This document shows, piece after piece, positions 1-8,097 of a stretch of DNA of 64,000 nucleotides (positions within the stretch are counted from its first letter, which is position 1; each line of letters starts with the position of its first letter). The translations under genes and the position numbers were made by a program. The DNA comes from DASQMT01 sp963827335 (GTDB taxonomy: Bacteria; Actinomycetota; Thermoleophilia; Solirubrobacterales; Solirubrobacteraceae). The notes beneath the pieces were generated by a model. That model had not been told where the DNA came from. It made no database searches and saw only the letters and a program-made list of their open reading frames with translations. The DNA lies in assembly GCA_963827335.1 (NCBI GenBank), contig CAWHAP010000010.1, positions 62,001-126,000 on the forward strand, in the 5' to 3' direction.

Positions 1-424
1 CGCGGCACCGACACCGTGCTCGACAGCCCCGCCTGTCCGGGCGGCGTCTGCGAGCTCACGCTCGCCGACGGCGCGTTCCGCGGCACGACCGGCAAGGGCG
101 CCGACGCCGGCGTCGTGAAGCTGAAGGTCGCCGAGGCGTTCCCGAACGGCGAGGGCGGCGCGTGCGCCCCGACCGCCGGCAGGATCACGCTCGGCACGGG
201 CACCCCGACCGGCTCGTGCTCAAGCTCGACGGCATCTCCTGCCAGGACGGCGCCGGGCCGCCCCCCGGCCTCCACGTTCACCGGCATCGCCGGCGTCTCC
301 GTCGGCCACGGCACGGGCCGGTTCGCCCACGCCAGGGGCTACGCCACCGCCGTGTTCTCCGAGAGCGCCGACGACCGCGAGCAGATGACGCTCATCGGCC
401 GCCTCTGGACCTCGCCGTCCGCAC
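1..424 (+). CDS. 3' part of a secreted beta-rich protein of unknown function, with two compensating indels
   Basis: The beginning lies outside the window. The reading starts in the first frame with Cys-containing, Gly/Thr-rich sequence (VCELTLADGAFRG, GACAPTAGRITLG). It then makes sense only if one C is added to the C4 run at 203-206 (giving GTPDRLVLKLDGISCQDGAG) and one C is removed from the C6 run at 261-266, after which the first frame resumes (FTGIAGVSVGHGTGRFAHARG). The GTGRFA-type stretch is common in exported beta-barrel-like proteins; I do not recognise a specific family. No stop occurs before the frame would run antisense through gnd, so a third indel or misread base near 390-424 is likely. 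The end given is arbitrary, just before the hairpin. Confidence 0.5.
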
Positions 425-427
425 GGG

Positions 428-447
428 GTGCCCGCCTACGCGGGCAC
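428..447. terminator. Hairpin at the end of gnd, probably a bidirectional terminator
   Basis: An 8-bp perfect stem (GTGCCCGC / GCGGGCAC) encloses a CTAC loop. The gnd stop codon lies in the loop and start of the right arm. There is no T tract. It sits between two convergent genes, so it could end both transcripts. Confidence 0.5.
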
Positions 448-1869
448 CTCGCGGCCGTCCTGCGACCAGCGGACGTGGAACGTGCCGTCGCGGTCGACGC
501 GCCGGTAGGTGTGCGCGCCGAAGAAGTCGCGCTGCCCCTGGATGAGCGCCGCCGGGCCGCGCGCCCGGCGGTAGCCGTCGTAGTAGGCCAGGCAGGAGGA
601 GAACGCCGGCACCGGGATGCCGAGCTCGACCGCCCTGGCGATCACCCGCCGCCACGCGTCCTGGGCCTCGGCCATCGCGTCGGCGAAGTACGGGACGGTG
701 AGCAGGTTCACCACCTCGTCGTGGCTGGCGTAGGCCTCCGCGATCCGGTTCAGGAAGCGGGCCCGGATGATGCAGCCGCCGCGCCAGATCGTGGCCATGT
801 CGCCCAGGCTCAGGTCCCACTCGTGCGTCCGCGACGCGGCCGCCATCTGCTCGAAGCCCTGCGCGTAGGCGACGACCTTGCTCGCGTAGAGCGCGGAGCG
901 CACGTCGTCGACGATCGACGGGTCGTGATCGCCCTCGCCGGGGCGCGGGCCGGCGAGCAGCTCGGAGGCCGCGACGCGCTGGTCGCGCAGCGCCGACAGC
1001 GAGCGCGCGAACACCGCCTCGGTGATCGCCGTGAGCGGCACGCCGAGCTCGAGCGCGTCCTGGCTGGTCCAGCGGCCGGTGCCCTTCTGCTCGGCCTGGT
1101 CGAGGATCACGTCGACCAGCGGCCCGCCCGTCGCGTCGTCGGTGCGCGAGAGCACCGTCGCGGTGATCTCGATCAGGAACGACTCGAGGTCGCCCCGGTT
1201 CCACTCGTCGAAGGTCGAGGCGATCTCCTCGACGCTCAGCCCGGCGCCGTTGCGCAGCAGGTCGTAGGACTCCGCGATGAGCTGCATGTCGGCGTACTCG
1301 ATGCCGTTGTGCACCATCTTCACGTAGTGGCCCGCGCCGTCCGGCCCGACGTAGACGCAGCACGGCGTCCCGTCCACCTCGACCGCGATCGCCGTGAGGA
1401 TCTCCTCCACCTCCGCCCACGCCTCGCGGTCGCCGCCGGGCATGATGCTCGGGCCGTTGAGCGCGCCCTCCTCGCCGCCCGACACGCCGGTGCCGAGGAA
1501 CCGCAGCCCGCGCTCGGCGCACGCGTGCGCGCGGCGGCGCGTGTCCTCGAAGTGCGAGTTGCCGGCGTCGATGACGATGTCGCCCTCGTCGAGGAGGGGC
1601 GCGAGCTCGTCGATCACCGCGTCGACCGGGCCGCCGGCCTTGACCATGATGATGATCTTGCGCGGGCGCTCGAGCGCGGCGACGAGCTCCTCGATCGTCT
1701 CCGTGCCGGTGATCGCGCCCTCGCCGCCGAACTCCTCGACGAAGTCGCGCGTCTTGGCCGGGGTGCGGTTGTGGACGGCGATGGAGTAGCCGTTGCGCGC
1801 GATGTTGCGGGCGAGGTTCGCGCCCATCACGGCGAGGCCGGTCAAGCCGATCTGGCTCTGGTCGTTCAC
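436..1869 (-). CDS. gnd: 6-phosphogluconate dehydrogenase, decarboxylating
   Basis: Converts 6-phosphogluconate to ribulose 5-phosphate and CO2 with NADP+ in the oxidative pentose phosphate pathway; cytosolic. The 477 residues match the usual long form (about 470). Visible: N-terminal Rossmann motif GLAVMGANLARNIARNG, substrate-binding VSGGEEGALNGPS near residue 125, the catalytic-lysine segment KMVHNGIEYADM near 183, and the KGTGRW signature near 255. The start is GTG at 1869, preceded by a good AGGGGAG ribosome-binding site about eight bases upstream; no upstream ATG gives a better alignment. It is divergent from the aldo/keto reductase and has no operon partner here. Confidence 0.96.
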   Translation of the reverse strand: MNDQSQIGLTGLAVMGANLARNIARNGYSIAVHNRTPAKTRDFVEEFGGEGAITGTETIEELVAALERPRKIIIMVKAGGPVDAVIDELAPLLDEGDIVIDAGNSHFEDTRRRAHACAERGLRFLGTGVSGGEEGALNGPSIMPGGDREAWAEVEEILTAIAVEVDGTPCCVYVGPDGAGHYVKMVHNGIEYADMQLIAESYDLLRNGAGLSVEEIASTFDEWNRGDLESFLIEITATVLSRTDDATGGPLVDVILDQAEQKGTGRWTSQDALELGVPLTAITEAVFARSLSALRDQRVAASELLAGPRPGEGDHDPSIVDDVRSALYASKVVAYAQGFEQMAAASRTHEWDLSLGDMATIWRGGCIIRARFLNRIAEAYASHDEVVNLLTVPYFADAMAEAQDAWRRVIARAVELGIPVPAFSSCLAYYDGYRRARGPAALIQGQRDFFGAHTYRRVDRDGTFHVRWSQDGREVPA

Positions 1870-1938
1870 GATGTCGCTCCCCTGGCGTACGGACGAGGCG
1901 CACATGCTTGCGCACATCCGCCCCCGTACGCTGGCCGC

Positions 1939-2856
1939 ATGCCACTGGGGATCGGACTGGCCGCGCTCGGGCGTCCGGGCTACATCAACCTCGGCCATGC
2001 CGCGGACGTCGCCGACCATGACGTGGCGCGCATGGAGGCCGCCGCGCACGCGGTGCTCGACGCCGCCCGCGCCGCCGGGGTCCGCCACTTCGACGCCGCG
2101 CGCTCCTACGGCCGCGCCGAGGCCTTCCTCGGCAGCTGGCTGGACCGCCGCGGGCTCGGCCGCGCCGACGTCGTCGTCAGCTCGAAGTGGGGCTACGCGT
2201 ACACCGCGGGCTGGTCCGTCGACGCCGAGGAGCACGAGGTCAAGGAGCTGAGCGCCGCGCAGCTGCGGCGTCAGTGGCCGGAGACCGAGGCGCTGCTCGG
2301 CGACCGCCTGTCGCTCTACCAGATCCACTCCGCGACGCTCGACAGCGGCGTGCTCGACGACCGCGAGGTGCGCGCCGAGCTCGACACGCTGCGCGCGCGC
2401 GGGATCCGGGTCGGGCTCAGCGTGACGGGCGCGGGCCAGGCGGGGACGATCGACCGCGCGGTCCAGACCGGCGGGTTCGACGCCGTCCAGGCCACCTGGA
2501 ACCTGCACGAGCGCAGCGCGGGGCCGGCGCTCGAGCGCGCCCATGCGGCCGGGATGGAGGTCTACGTCAAGGAGGGCGTGGCCAACGGCCGGCTGACTGC
2601 GCGCGGTGGCAACGGGACGCTCGCCGCGGCCGCGGCCGACCGCGGGGTGGGGGAGGACGCGATCGCGCTGGCGGCCGTGCTCGCCCAGCCGTGGGCCGGC
2701 GTCGTGCTGAGCGGCGCCGCCACGGTCGCGCAGCTCGAGCAGAACCTGCTGGCGCGCGAGGTCGAGTGGGACGACGCGCTCGAGACGCGGCTCGCCGACC
2801 TCGAGGAGCCCGCCACGGCGTACTGGGAGACGCGGGCCGCCCTGCCCTGGAACTGA
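1939..2856 (+). CDS. Aldo/keto reductase family oxidoreductase
   Basis: 305 residues. NAD(P)H-dependent reduction of an aldehyde or ketone is expected from the family; the substrate is unknown. The TIM-barrel AKR pattern is visible: FDAARSYGRAEAFLG (Asp and Tyr of the catalytic tetrad near 54-59), SSKWGY (catalytic Lys near 82) and YQIHSAT (His near 131). The C-terminal cofactor region is VVLSGAATVAQLEQNL. The ATG at 1939 has no Shine-Dalgarno but has TACGCT ending six bases before it, so a leaderless mRNA is likely. It is transcribed away from gnd and ends eight bases before the convergent gene. Confidence 0.88.
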   Translation: MPLGIGLAALGRPGYINLGHAADVADHDVARMEAAAHAVLDAARAAGVRHFDAARSYGRAEAFLGSWLDRRGLGRADVVVSSKWGYAYTAGWSVDAEEHEVKELSAAQLRRQWPETEALLGDRLSLYQIHSATLDSGVLDDREVRAELDTLRARGIRVGLSVTGAGQAGTIDRAVQTGGFDAVQATWNLHERSAGPALERAHAAGMEVYVKEGVANGRLTARGGNGTLAAAAADRGVGEDAIALAAVLAQPWAGVVLSGAATVAQLEQNLLAREVEWDDALETRLADLEEPATAYWETRAALPWN

Positions 2857-2864
2857 GCGGACCG

Positions 2865-3521
2865 CTAGCGCTGGTGCACCGGCCCGGTGCGGCCGAACAG
2901 CTCGCGGTCGCCCGGGTTCGCCGTGAACGCGAGCCCGCCCGCCACCAGCGCCGCCATGACCGCCACCACCGCCCCGAGCCGCAGCGCGTTCGCCCGCGCT
3001 CGCCGCCGCGCGGCCGCGTGCCAGCGCGCGATCACCTCGGGACCCAGCAGCGCGGCCACCACGTCGGGCGCGAGCCCGTACCCGCGCTCCCGGCACCACG
3101 CGAGCAGCGCGTCCGCGTCGCGCACCTCGACCGCCGCCACCGCGTGGGCCGCCGCCAGCCGCCGCACGAGCGCCGCGTTGCGCCCCGGCACGACGAAGAA
3201 CGCCGCCGGCCGCGCCCGCGCGGCCCGGAAGCCCTCCTCGTGCACCTCGATCGCGCCCGCCGCCTCGACGACGCCCGGGATCTCCCGCCGCGCGGCGAGC
3301 AGCCGCCGCGCCGCCTTGTGCGACGGGTGCAGGGCGTGCACGCCGCAAGCGCACCGCGGCTCCGGCGCCGCGTGGCCCGGATCGCTCGCGCACGCCGCCT
3401 CGAGCCACGCGCCGCCGAGCGGCCAGGCCGCGTCCTGCTGCGGCCCGCTCAGCCGCTCGCCGCCGGTCACCGCCCAGGTCCGCAGCCCGTAGAGCGGCGA
3501 CGGGACGAGCGGCGCGGTCAC
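2865..3521 (-). CDS. Unknown Cys-motif protein with C-terminal membrane segment
   Basis: 218 residues, start GTG at 3521 behind GAGGGC. The N-terminal half begins with YGLRTWAVTG and contains a cysteine cluster (AACASDPGHAAPEPRCACG, residues about 37-55), which may bind a metal or form disulfides. A GVVEAAGAIEVHEEGFRA stretch follows, then a hydrophobic helix near residues 180-200 and a short polar tail. I have an impression of similar small proteins in Thermoleophilia but know no function. The start overlaps the stop of the upstream small ORF (GTGA), so the two are probably translationally coupled and act together. Alternative: a regulatory membrane-anchored protein. Confidence 0.7.
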   Translation of the reverse strand: MTAPLVPSPLYGLRTWAVTGGERLSGPQQDAAWPLGGAWLEAACASDPGHAAPEPRCACGVHALHPSHKAARRLLAARREIPGVVEAAGAIEVHEEGFRAARARPAAFFVVPGRNAALVRRLAAAHAVAAVEVRDADALLAWCRERGYGLAPDVVAALLGPEVIARWHAAARRRARANALRLGAVVAVMAALVAGGLAFTANPGDRELFGRTGPVHQR

Positions 3522-3643
3522 GCCGCCCTCGCCGGCTCGGGCTCCTGCGGTGCAGGCGCGGTGACCGGCGGCGGCGGGGCCGGCGGCGCCGGCGCCTCGA
3601 CCGGCTCGGAGATGATGCGCCGTGACGGACCGTCGAGGCCCAT
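3518..3643 (-). CDS. Small Pro/Glu/Ala-rich protein, 41 residues
   Basis: Begins MGLDGPSRRIISEPVEAP and continues as alternating Pro, Ala and Glu to the end. Support for a real gene: its TGA overlaps the GTG of the next gene, and TACCAT lies six bases before the ATG, the same leaderless promoter arrangement as at recognised genes in the window. Low-complexity small proteins beginning with a similar GPSR..EP pattern seem familiar from actinobacteria, with no known role. It may be a flexible linker or partner peptide for the downstream membrane protein. Confidence 0.6.
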   Translation of the reverse strand: MGLDGPSRRIISEPVEAPAPPAPPPPVTAPAPQEPEPARAA

Positions 3644-3666
3644 GCACGGATGGTACGCCTCCCCCG

Positions 3667-5322
3667 TCAGGGGCCGGTGATCTTGCCCGGGTTGAGGTTG
3701 CCGCCGCGGTCGACGCCGTCGAACAGCGCCTTGAGCATCGCCACCCCGGGCGCCGAGATGTCCTGTTCGAGCCAGCGCGCGTGCTCCGTGCCGACCGCGT
3801 GGTGGTGCGAGAGCGTCGCGCCCGAGTCCACGAACGACTGCTGGATCGCCGACTTGACCGTGCCGTACTCCGCGAGCGGGTCGCCGCCCGCCGACGGCTT
3901 GATGGCGAACGTGAAGTACAGGCACGCGCCCGAGTGGTACGAGTGCGACTGGTGGCACATCACGTAGCCCGCGACGCCGAGGTCGGCGAACGCGCTGCGC
4001 GCCGCGCCGACGGCCGCGTCGTAGACGACGGGCAGCAGGCTCCACGGGGCCGACGTCTCGGACACGTCGGCGACCGCTCCGCGGTCGAGCAGGTAGTCGC
4101 GGATGTAGGGCGTGTCGAACTTCTTCTGGTCGTACAGCGCGCCCGGCCCGCTCCCGATCGACAGCCCGCCGTGCCGGGAGATCACGTCGCCGACCAGCTT
4201 GCGCTGCGCCTTCACGTGGCCCTCGCTGCCCTCGTAGCCGACGAAGCCGAGGCACATCGCCTCGAGATCGAAGCCGCGCCGGCGGCGCAGGAACGCCTGC
4301 AGCGCGCGCGACTTGACCTGGTCGAGCGGCGTGCCCGCCTTGCGCGTGGCGAACGAGAACGCCGTCTCGGGCGCGTCGGACACGCGCGTGACCGACGGCG
4401 CGGCCTCGCCCGCGGCGATCTCCTGCATCGCGGCGAGCCCGTCCGCCCAGGTCGGGAACAGGTAGCCCAGGATCGTGCGGCGCACGGGCAGGCGATGGAC
4501 GTGGACCGTGGCCTCGGTGACGATCCCGAGCCGGCCCTCGCTGCCGAGCACCATCTCGCGCACGCTGGGCCCCGTCGAGGTCGCGGGCACCGGCCGGACG
4601 ACGAGCAGCCCCTGCGGGGTGACCACGCGGAGCCCGCGCACGAGGTCGGCCACGTCGCCGTACTTGTCCGACTGCATGCCGGACGAGCGCGTCGCGATCC
4701 AGCCGCCCAGCGTCGACTGCGTGAAGCTGTCGGGGAAGTGGCCCAGGGTCCAGCCGCGCGCGTTGAGCTGCTCCTCCAGCCGCGGGCCGAAGACGCCGGT
4801 CTGCACGCGCGCCAGGCGCGACGTCTCGTCGATCGCGATCACGCGGTCGAGGCGCGCCATGTCGACCGAGACGACGGGCCGCGTCTCGCCCGCCGGCGCC
4901 TCCAGGCTGCCCGAGATGTTCGAGCCGCCGCCGAACGGGATGACCACCGCGTCGGCGGCGAGCGCGGCCGTCATGATCGCCTCGACGGCCCCCTCGTCGC
5001 CTGGGCGCACGACGACGTCGGGCAGCCGGCCGATGTCGCCGCGGCGGTGGCGGACGAGATCGCTCAGGCTCTTGCCGCGCGCGTGGACGAGGCGGTCGAG
5101 CGGATCGCCGGACACGTGCTCGGCGCCCGCGGCGGCCACGAGCGCCTCGCGCAGGCCGTCGGGCAGCTGCGGCGCGGGCAGCTCGAGGTCGCCGAACGCG
5201 ACCGCACGCGCCGACGGGCGCTCGACGTCGATGCCCAGGTGGCGCTCGAGGAACGGCCCGAGCGCGGGCTTGTCCGCATGCGTGAAGGCGACGTCCTCGT
5301 CACCCCATCCCCACCACTTCAT
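3667..5322 (-). CDS. FAD-binding oxidase of the alkyl-DHAP-synthase (AGPS)-like family
   Basis: 551 residues. An N-terminal PP-loop FAD domain (VVIPFGGGSNISGS near 135; GWIATRSSGMQSDKYGD near 215) is followed by a C-terminal substrate domain. The latter carries the AGPS hallmark SHHHAVGTEH near residue 510 and ends GGNLNPGKITGP. True AGPS makes ether lipids; bacterial members of this shape often have unknown 2-hydroxyacid or other substrates, so the reaction is uncertain. The ATG at 5322 has TAAGGT six bases upstream and no Shine-Dalgarno. A second AGPS-like oxidase lies at 43204-44619. The gene is divergent from another FAD oxidoreductase, with only 44 bases between starts. Confidence 0.85.
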   Translation of the reverse strand: MKWWGWGDEDVAFTHADKPALGPFLERHLGIDVERPSARAVAFGDLELPAPQLPDGLREALVAAAGAEHVSGDPLDRLVHARGKSLSDLVRHRRGDIGRLPDVVVRPGDEGAVEAIMTAALAADAVVIPFGGGSNISGSLEAPAGETRPVVSVDMARLDRVIAIDETSRLARVQTGVFGPRLEEQLNARGWTLGHFPDSFTQSTLGGWIATRSSGMQSDKYGDVADLVRGLRVVTPQGLLVVRPVPATSTGPSVREMVLGSEGRLGIVTEATVHVHRLPVRRTILGYLFPTWADGLAAMQEIAAGEAAPSVTRVSDAPETAFSFATRKAGTPLDQVKSRALQAFLRRRRGFDLEAMCLGFVGYEGSEGHVKAQRKLVGDVISRHGGLSIGSGPGALYDQKKFDTPYIRDYLLDRGAVADVSETSAPWSLLPVVYDAAVGAARSAFADLGVAGYVMCHQSHSYHSGACLYFTFAIKPSAGGDPLAEYGTVKSAIQQSFVDSGATLSHHHAVGTEHARWLEQDISAPGVAMLKALFDGVDRGGNLNPGKITGP

Positions 5323-5366
5323 CCCGCGACCTTATGCGATGGGGTGGCCAGGTAGCGTTCCCCGCG

Positions 5367-6737
5367 ATGGAGCGGGACGACTGGGACGAGCTCGCGGCGG
5401 CGATGACGGGCGAGCTCCTGCGCCCCGGCGCGCCCGGCTACGAGGCGGCGCGGGCGCCCGCGGTGGCGCGGTTCGCCGGCACGCGCCCGGCCGCCGTCGC
5501 CCGCTGCGCGGGGCCCGCCGACGTGGCCGCCGTGCTCGCCTTCGCGACCGGGCGCGGGATCGCGCTCGCGGTGCGCAGCGGCGGGCACTGCTTCGCCGGG
5601 AGCTCCACCACGGAGGGGCTCGTGCTCGACCTCTCGCCGCTGCGCGGCGTCACGCTCGACGGCACGCGCGCGACGATCGGGGCCGGGGCGCCGCTCGGCG
5701 CGGTCTACGAGGCGCTCGCCCCGCACGGGCGCGCGATCCCCGCCGGTTGCGGCCCCACCGTCGCCGCCGCCGGGCTGACGCTCGGCGGCGGCCTCGGCAT
5801 CCTCGGCCGCGCGCACGGCCTCACGTCCGACGCGCTGCGCGGCGCCGACGTCGTCCTCGCCGACGGCCGGCAGGTCACGTGCGCGGCCGACGGGGAGCAC
5901 GCGGATCTCCTGTGGGCGCTGCGCGGCGCCGGCGGCGCGCGCTTCGGCGTCGTCACGTCGCTCGTCCTCGAGACCGTCGAGGCGCCCCCGACCACGGCGT
6001 TCAAGCTCGCGTTCCCGGGCACGCGCGCGACGGCGCTCGTCGACGCGTGGCAGGCCTGGTCGCCCGACGAGCCCGACGCGATGGCCGCCAGCCTGCTCGT
6101 CACCGCGGCGGGCACCCGGCCGCCGCGCGTCGAGCTGCTCGGCGCGATGGGCGGCGCCGAGGCGGACACGCGGGCGCGGATCGAGGCGTTCGCGGCCGCG
6201 GCGGGCACCGAGCCGGAGGAGGAGGCCTTCGTCGCGGGCTCGCTGCTCGACGCCAAGCGCTTCCTCTCCGGCCTCGGCGACGGCGGCGACACCGCGCACG
6301 GCTACGTGCGCTCGGAGTTCTTCGCGCGCCCGCTGCCCGCGACCGCGATCGACGCGCTGCTGCGCGGCCTGCTGGACGCGCGCACGGCGGGCGTCACGCG
6401 CGAGCTGGACCTGTCGCCCTGGGGCGGGGCCTACACGCGCGTGCCCGCCGCCGCCACCGCGTTCCCGCACCGCGACGCGCGGTTCCTGCTCAAGCAGTCC
6501 GTCGCCGTCGCCCCGGACATGCCGGCGGCGGGGCTCGCGGCGGCGCGCGCCTGGCTCGAGACCTCGTGGCAGCTCACGCACCCGCACGGCACCGGCGGCG
6601 TCTACGCGAACTTCCCCGAGACGGGGCGCGATCCCTGGGACCGCGCCTACCACGGCGCCAACCGCGAGCGGCTGCTCGCGGTCAAGCGCCGCTACGACCC
6701 CGCCGGCGTGTTCGGCGGGGTCGCGCCGTCCCTCTAG
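5367..6737 (+). CDS. FAD-linked oxidoreductase, berberine-bridge-enzyme type with probable bicovalent FAD
   Basis: 456 residues. The FAD domain has RSGGHCFAGSS, whose His is the usual 8-alpha attachment site, and AGCGPTVAAAGLTLGGG, whose Cys sits where bicovalent enzymes bind the flavin C6. The C-terminus carries a BBE-type motif (VYANFPETG, then YHGANRERLLAVKRRYDP). The family oxidises sugars, alkaloids or alcohols with O2 as acceptor; the substrate is not predictable here. I chose ATG 5367 over the upstream in-frame ATG at 5334 because TAGCGT lies eight bases before it and homology begins there. It ends TAG directly against the convergent fdhA-like stop, with no base between. Confidence 0.85.
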   Translation: MERDDWDELAAAMTGELLRPGAPGYEAARAPAVARFAGTRPAAVARCAGPADVAAVLAFATGRGIALAVRSGGHCFAGSSTTEGLVLDLSPLRGVTLDGTRATIGAGAPLGAVYEALAPHGRAIPAGCGPTVAAAGLTLGGGLGILGRAHGLTSDALRGADVVLADGRQVTCAADGEHADLLWALRGAGGARFGVVTSLVLETVEAPPTTAFKLAFPGTRATALVDAWQAWSPDEPDAMAASLLVTAAGTRPPRVELLGAMGGAEADTRARIEAFAAAAGTEPEEEAFVAGSLLDAKRFLSGLGDGGDTAHGYVRSEFFARPLPATAIDALLRGLLDARTAGVTRELDLSPWGGAYTRVPAAATAFPHRDARFLLKQSVAVAPDMPAAGLAAARAWLETSWQLTHPHGTGGVYANFPETGRDPWDRAYHGANRERLLAVKRRYDPAGVFGGVAPSL

Positions 6738-7955
6738 CTACGCCGCGATCAGGCCGTGCGGGTCGAGCACGAACTTCTTGGCCACGCCCGAGTCGAAGTC
6801 CTCGTAGCCCTGCGGGGCGTCGTCGAGCGAGATGACCGTCGCGTTGACCGCCTTCGCGATGTGCGCGCGGTCGTTGAGGATCATCTGCATCAGGTTGCGG
6901 TGGTACTTCATCACCGGGCACTGGCCCGTCGTGAACGACTGCGACTTCGCCCAGCCGAGCCCGATGCGGATGGAGAGCGAGCCCTCCTTCGCGGCGTCGT
7001 CGGCGGCGCCCGGGTCGCCCGTCACGTAGAGGCCCGGGATGCCGAGCTTCCCTGCCGCGCGGGTCACGGTCATGATGCTGTTGAGCACCGTCGCCGGCTT
7101 CTCCGTCCCGGCGTCGCTGCCGTGGCCGCGCGCCTCGAACCCGACCGCGTCGACCGCGGCGTCCACCTCGGGCACGCCGAGCCTCTGCTCGATCTGGTCC
7201 TGCGGGTCGCCCTTGGAGATGTCGATCGGCTCGCAGCCGAACGAGGCCGCCTGCTCCAGCCGCTCCGGGATCAGGTCGCCGACGAACACGACCGCCGCGC
7301 CGAGCAGCTGCGCGGAGTACGCCGCCGCCAGGCCGACCGGCCCCGCGCCGGCGATGTAGACCGTCGACCCCGACGTCACGCCCGCGGTGAACGCGCCGTG
7401 GTAGCCGGTCGGGAAGATGTCCGACAGCATCGTCAGGTCGAGGATCTTCTCCATCGCCTGCTCCTTGTCGGGGAACTTGAGCAGGTTCCAGTCCGCGTAG
7501 GGCACCGTCACGTACTCGGCCTGGCCGCCGACCCAGCCGCCCATGTCGACGTAGCCGTACGCCGACCCCGGCCGGTCCGGGTTCGTGTTCTCGCACACGC
7601 CCGTGTGCCCCTCCTTGCAGAGGCGGCAGCGGCCGCAGGCGATGTTGAACGGGACCGAGCAGAGGTCGCCCTTCTGGATGTACTCCACGCCCGGCCCGGT
7701 GTCGATCACCTCACCGGTGATCTCGTGGCCGAGGATCAGGCCCTCGGGCGCCGTCGTGCGGCCGCGGACCATGTGCTGGTCGGAGCCGCAGATATTCGTG
7801 GAGACGATCTTCAGGATCGCCGCATGGGGCAGCTGGCGCCCCACGTTGTCCGGGTGCACGCCCGGACCGTCCTTCAACTCGAAGCCCGGGAAGTCGATGT
7901 CCTGCACCTCGACCTTGCCGGCTCCCAGGTACGCCACGCCACGGTTCTCGGCCAT
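6738..7955 (-). CDS. fdhA: Zinc-dependent alcohol dehydrogenase, glutathione-independent formaldehyde dehydrogenase type
   Basis: 405 residues, the usual length for the Pseudomonas-type enzyme that oxidises formaldehyde with bound NAD+ without glutathione. Zinc ligands: CGSD near 56, GHEITGEV near 75, and the structural-zinc set CGRCRLCKEGHTGVC near 107-121. The Rossmann motif is AGAGPVGLAAA near 195. The insertion containing VGFEARGHGSDAG, typical of this subgroup, is present. ATG with GAGGGG nine bases upstream. Members can also dismutate other aldehydes, so formaldehyde is likely but not certain. It is a single gene, divergent from the acyltransferase. Confidence 0.88.
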   Translation of the reverse strand: MAENRGVAYLGAGKVEVQDIDFPGFELKDGPGVHPDNVGRQLPHAAILKIVSTNICGSDQHMVRGRTTAPEGLILGHEITGEVIDTGPGVEYIQKGDLCSVPFNIACGRCRLCKEGHTGVCENTNPDRPGSAYGYVDMGGWVGGQAEYVTVPYADWNLLKFPDKEQAMEKILDLTMLSDIFPTGYHGAFTAGVTSGSTVYIAGAGPVGLAAAYSAQLLGAAVVFVGDLIPERLEQAASFGCEPIDISKGDPQDQIEQRLGVPEVDAAVDAVGFEARGHGSDAGTEKPATVLNSIMTVTRAAGKLGIPGLYVTGDPGAADDAAKEGSLSIRIGLGWAKSQSFTTGQCPVMKYHRNLMQMILNDRAHIAKAVNATVISLDDAPQGYEDFDSGVAKKFVLDPHGLIAA

Positions 7956-8097
7956 TGGATCGGTCCCCTCTCGAATCGGCCTGTACCACTCGCGTTACCC
8001 GCGCCCGGAGCGCCCTAGCGGCCCGGCGTAAGGGGGCATACGCGACGCGTGCTGACATCGTGTGAAACCGGTCTTGCAGAGCGGAGTACATGGGCCT

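Noticed and set aside
16..2856. Single 946-residue protein from the window start through the aldo/keto reductase
   Set aside because: The middle is antisense to gnd and has no protein-like character; only the two ends are genes, joined by a stop-free GC-rich stretch.
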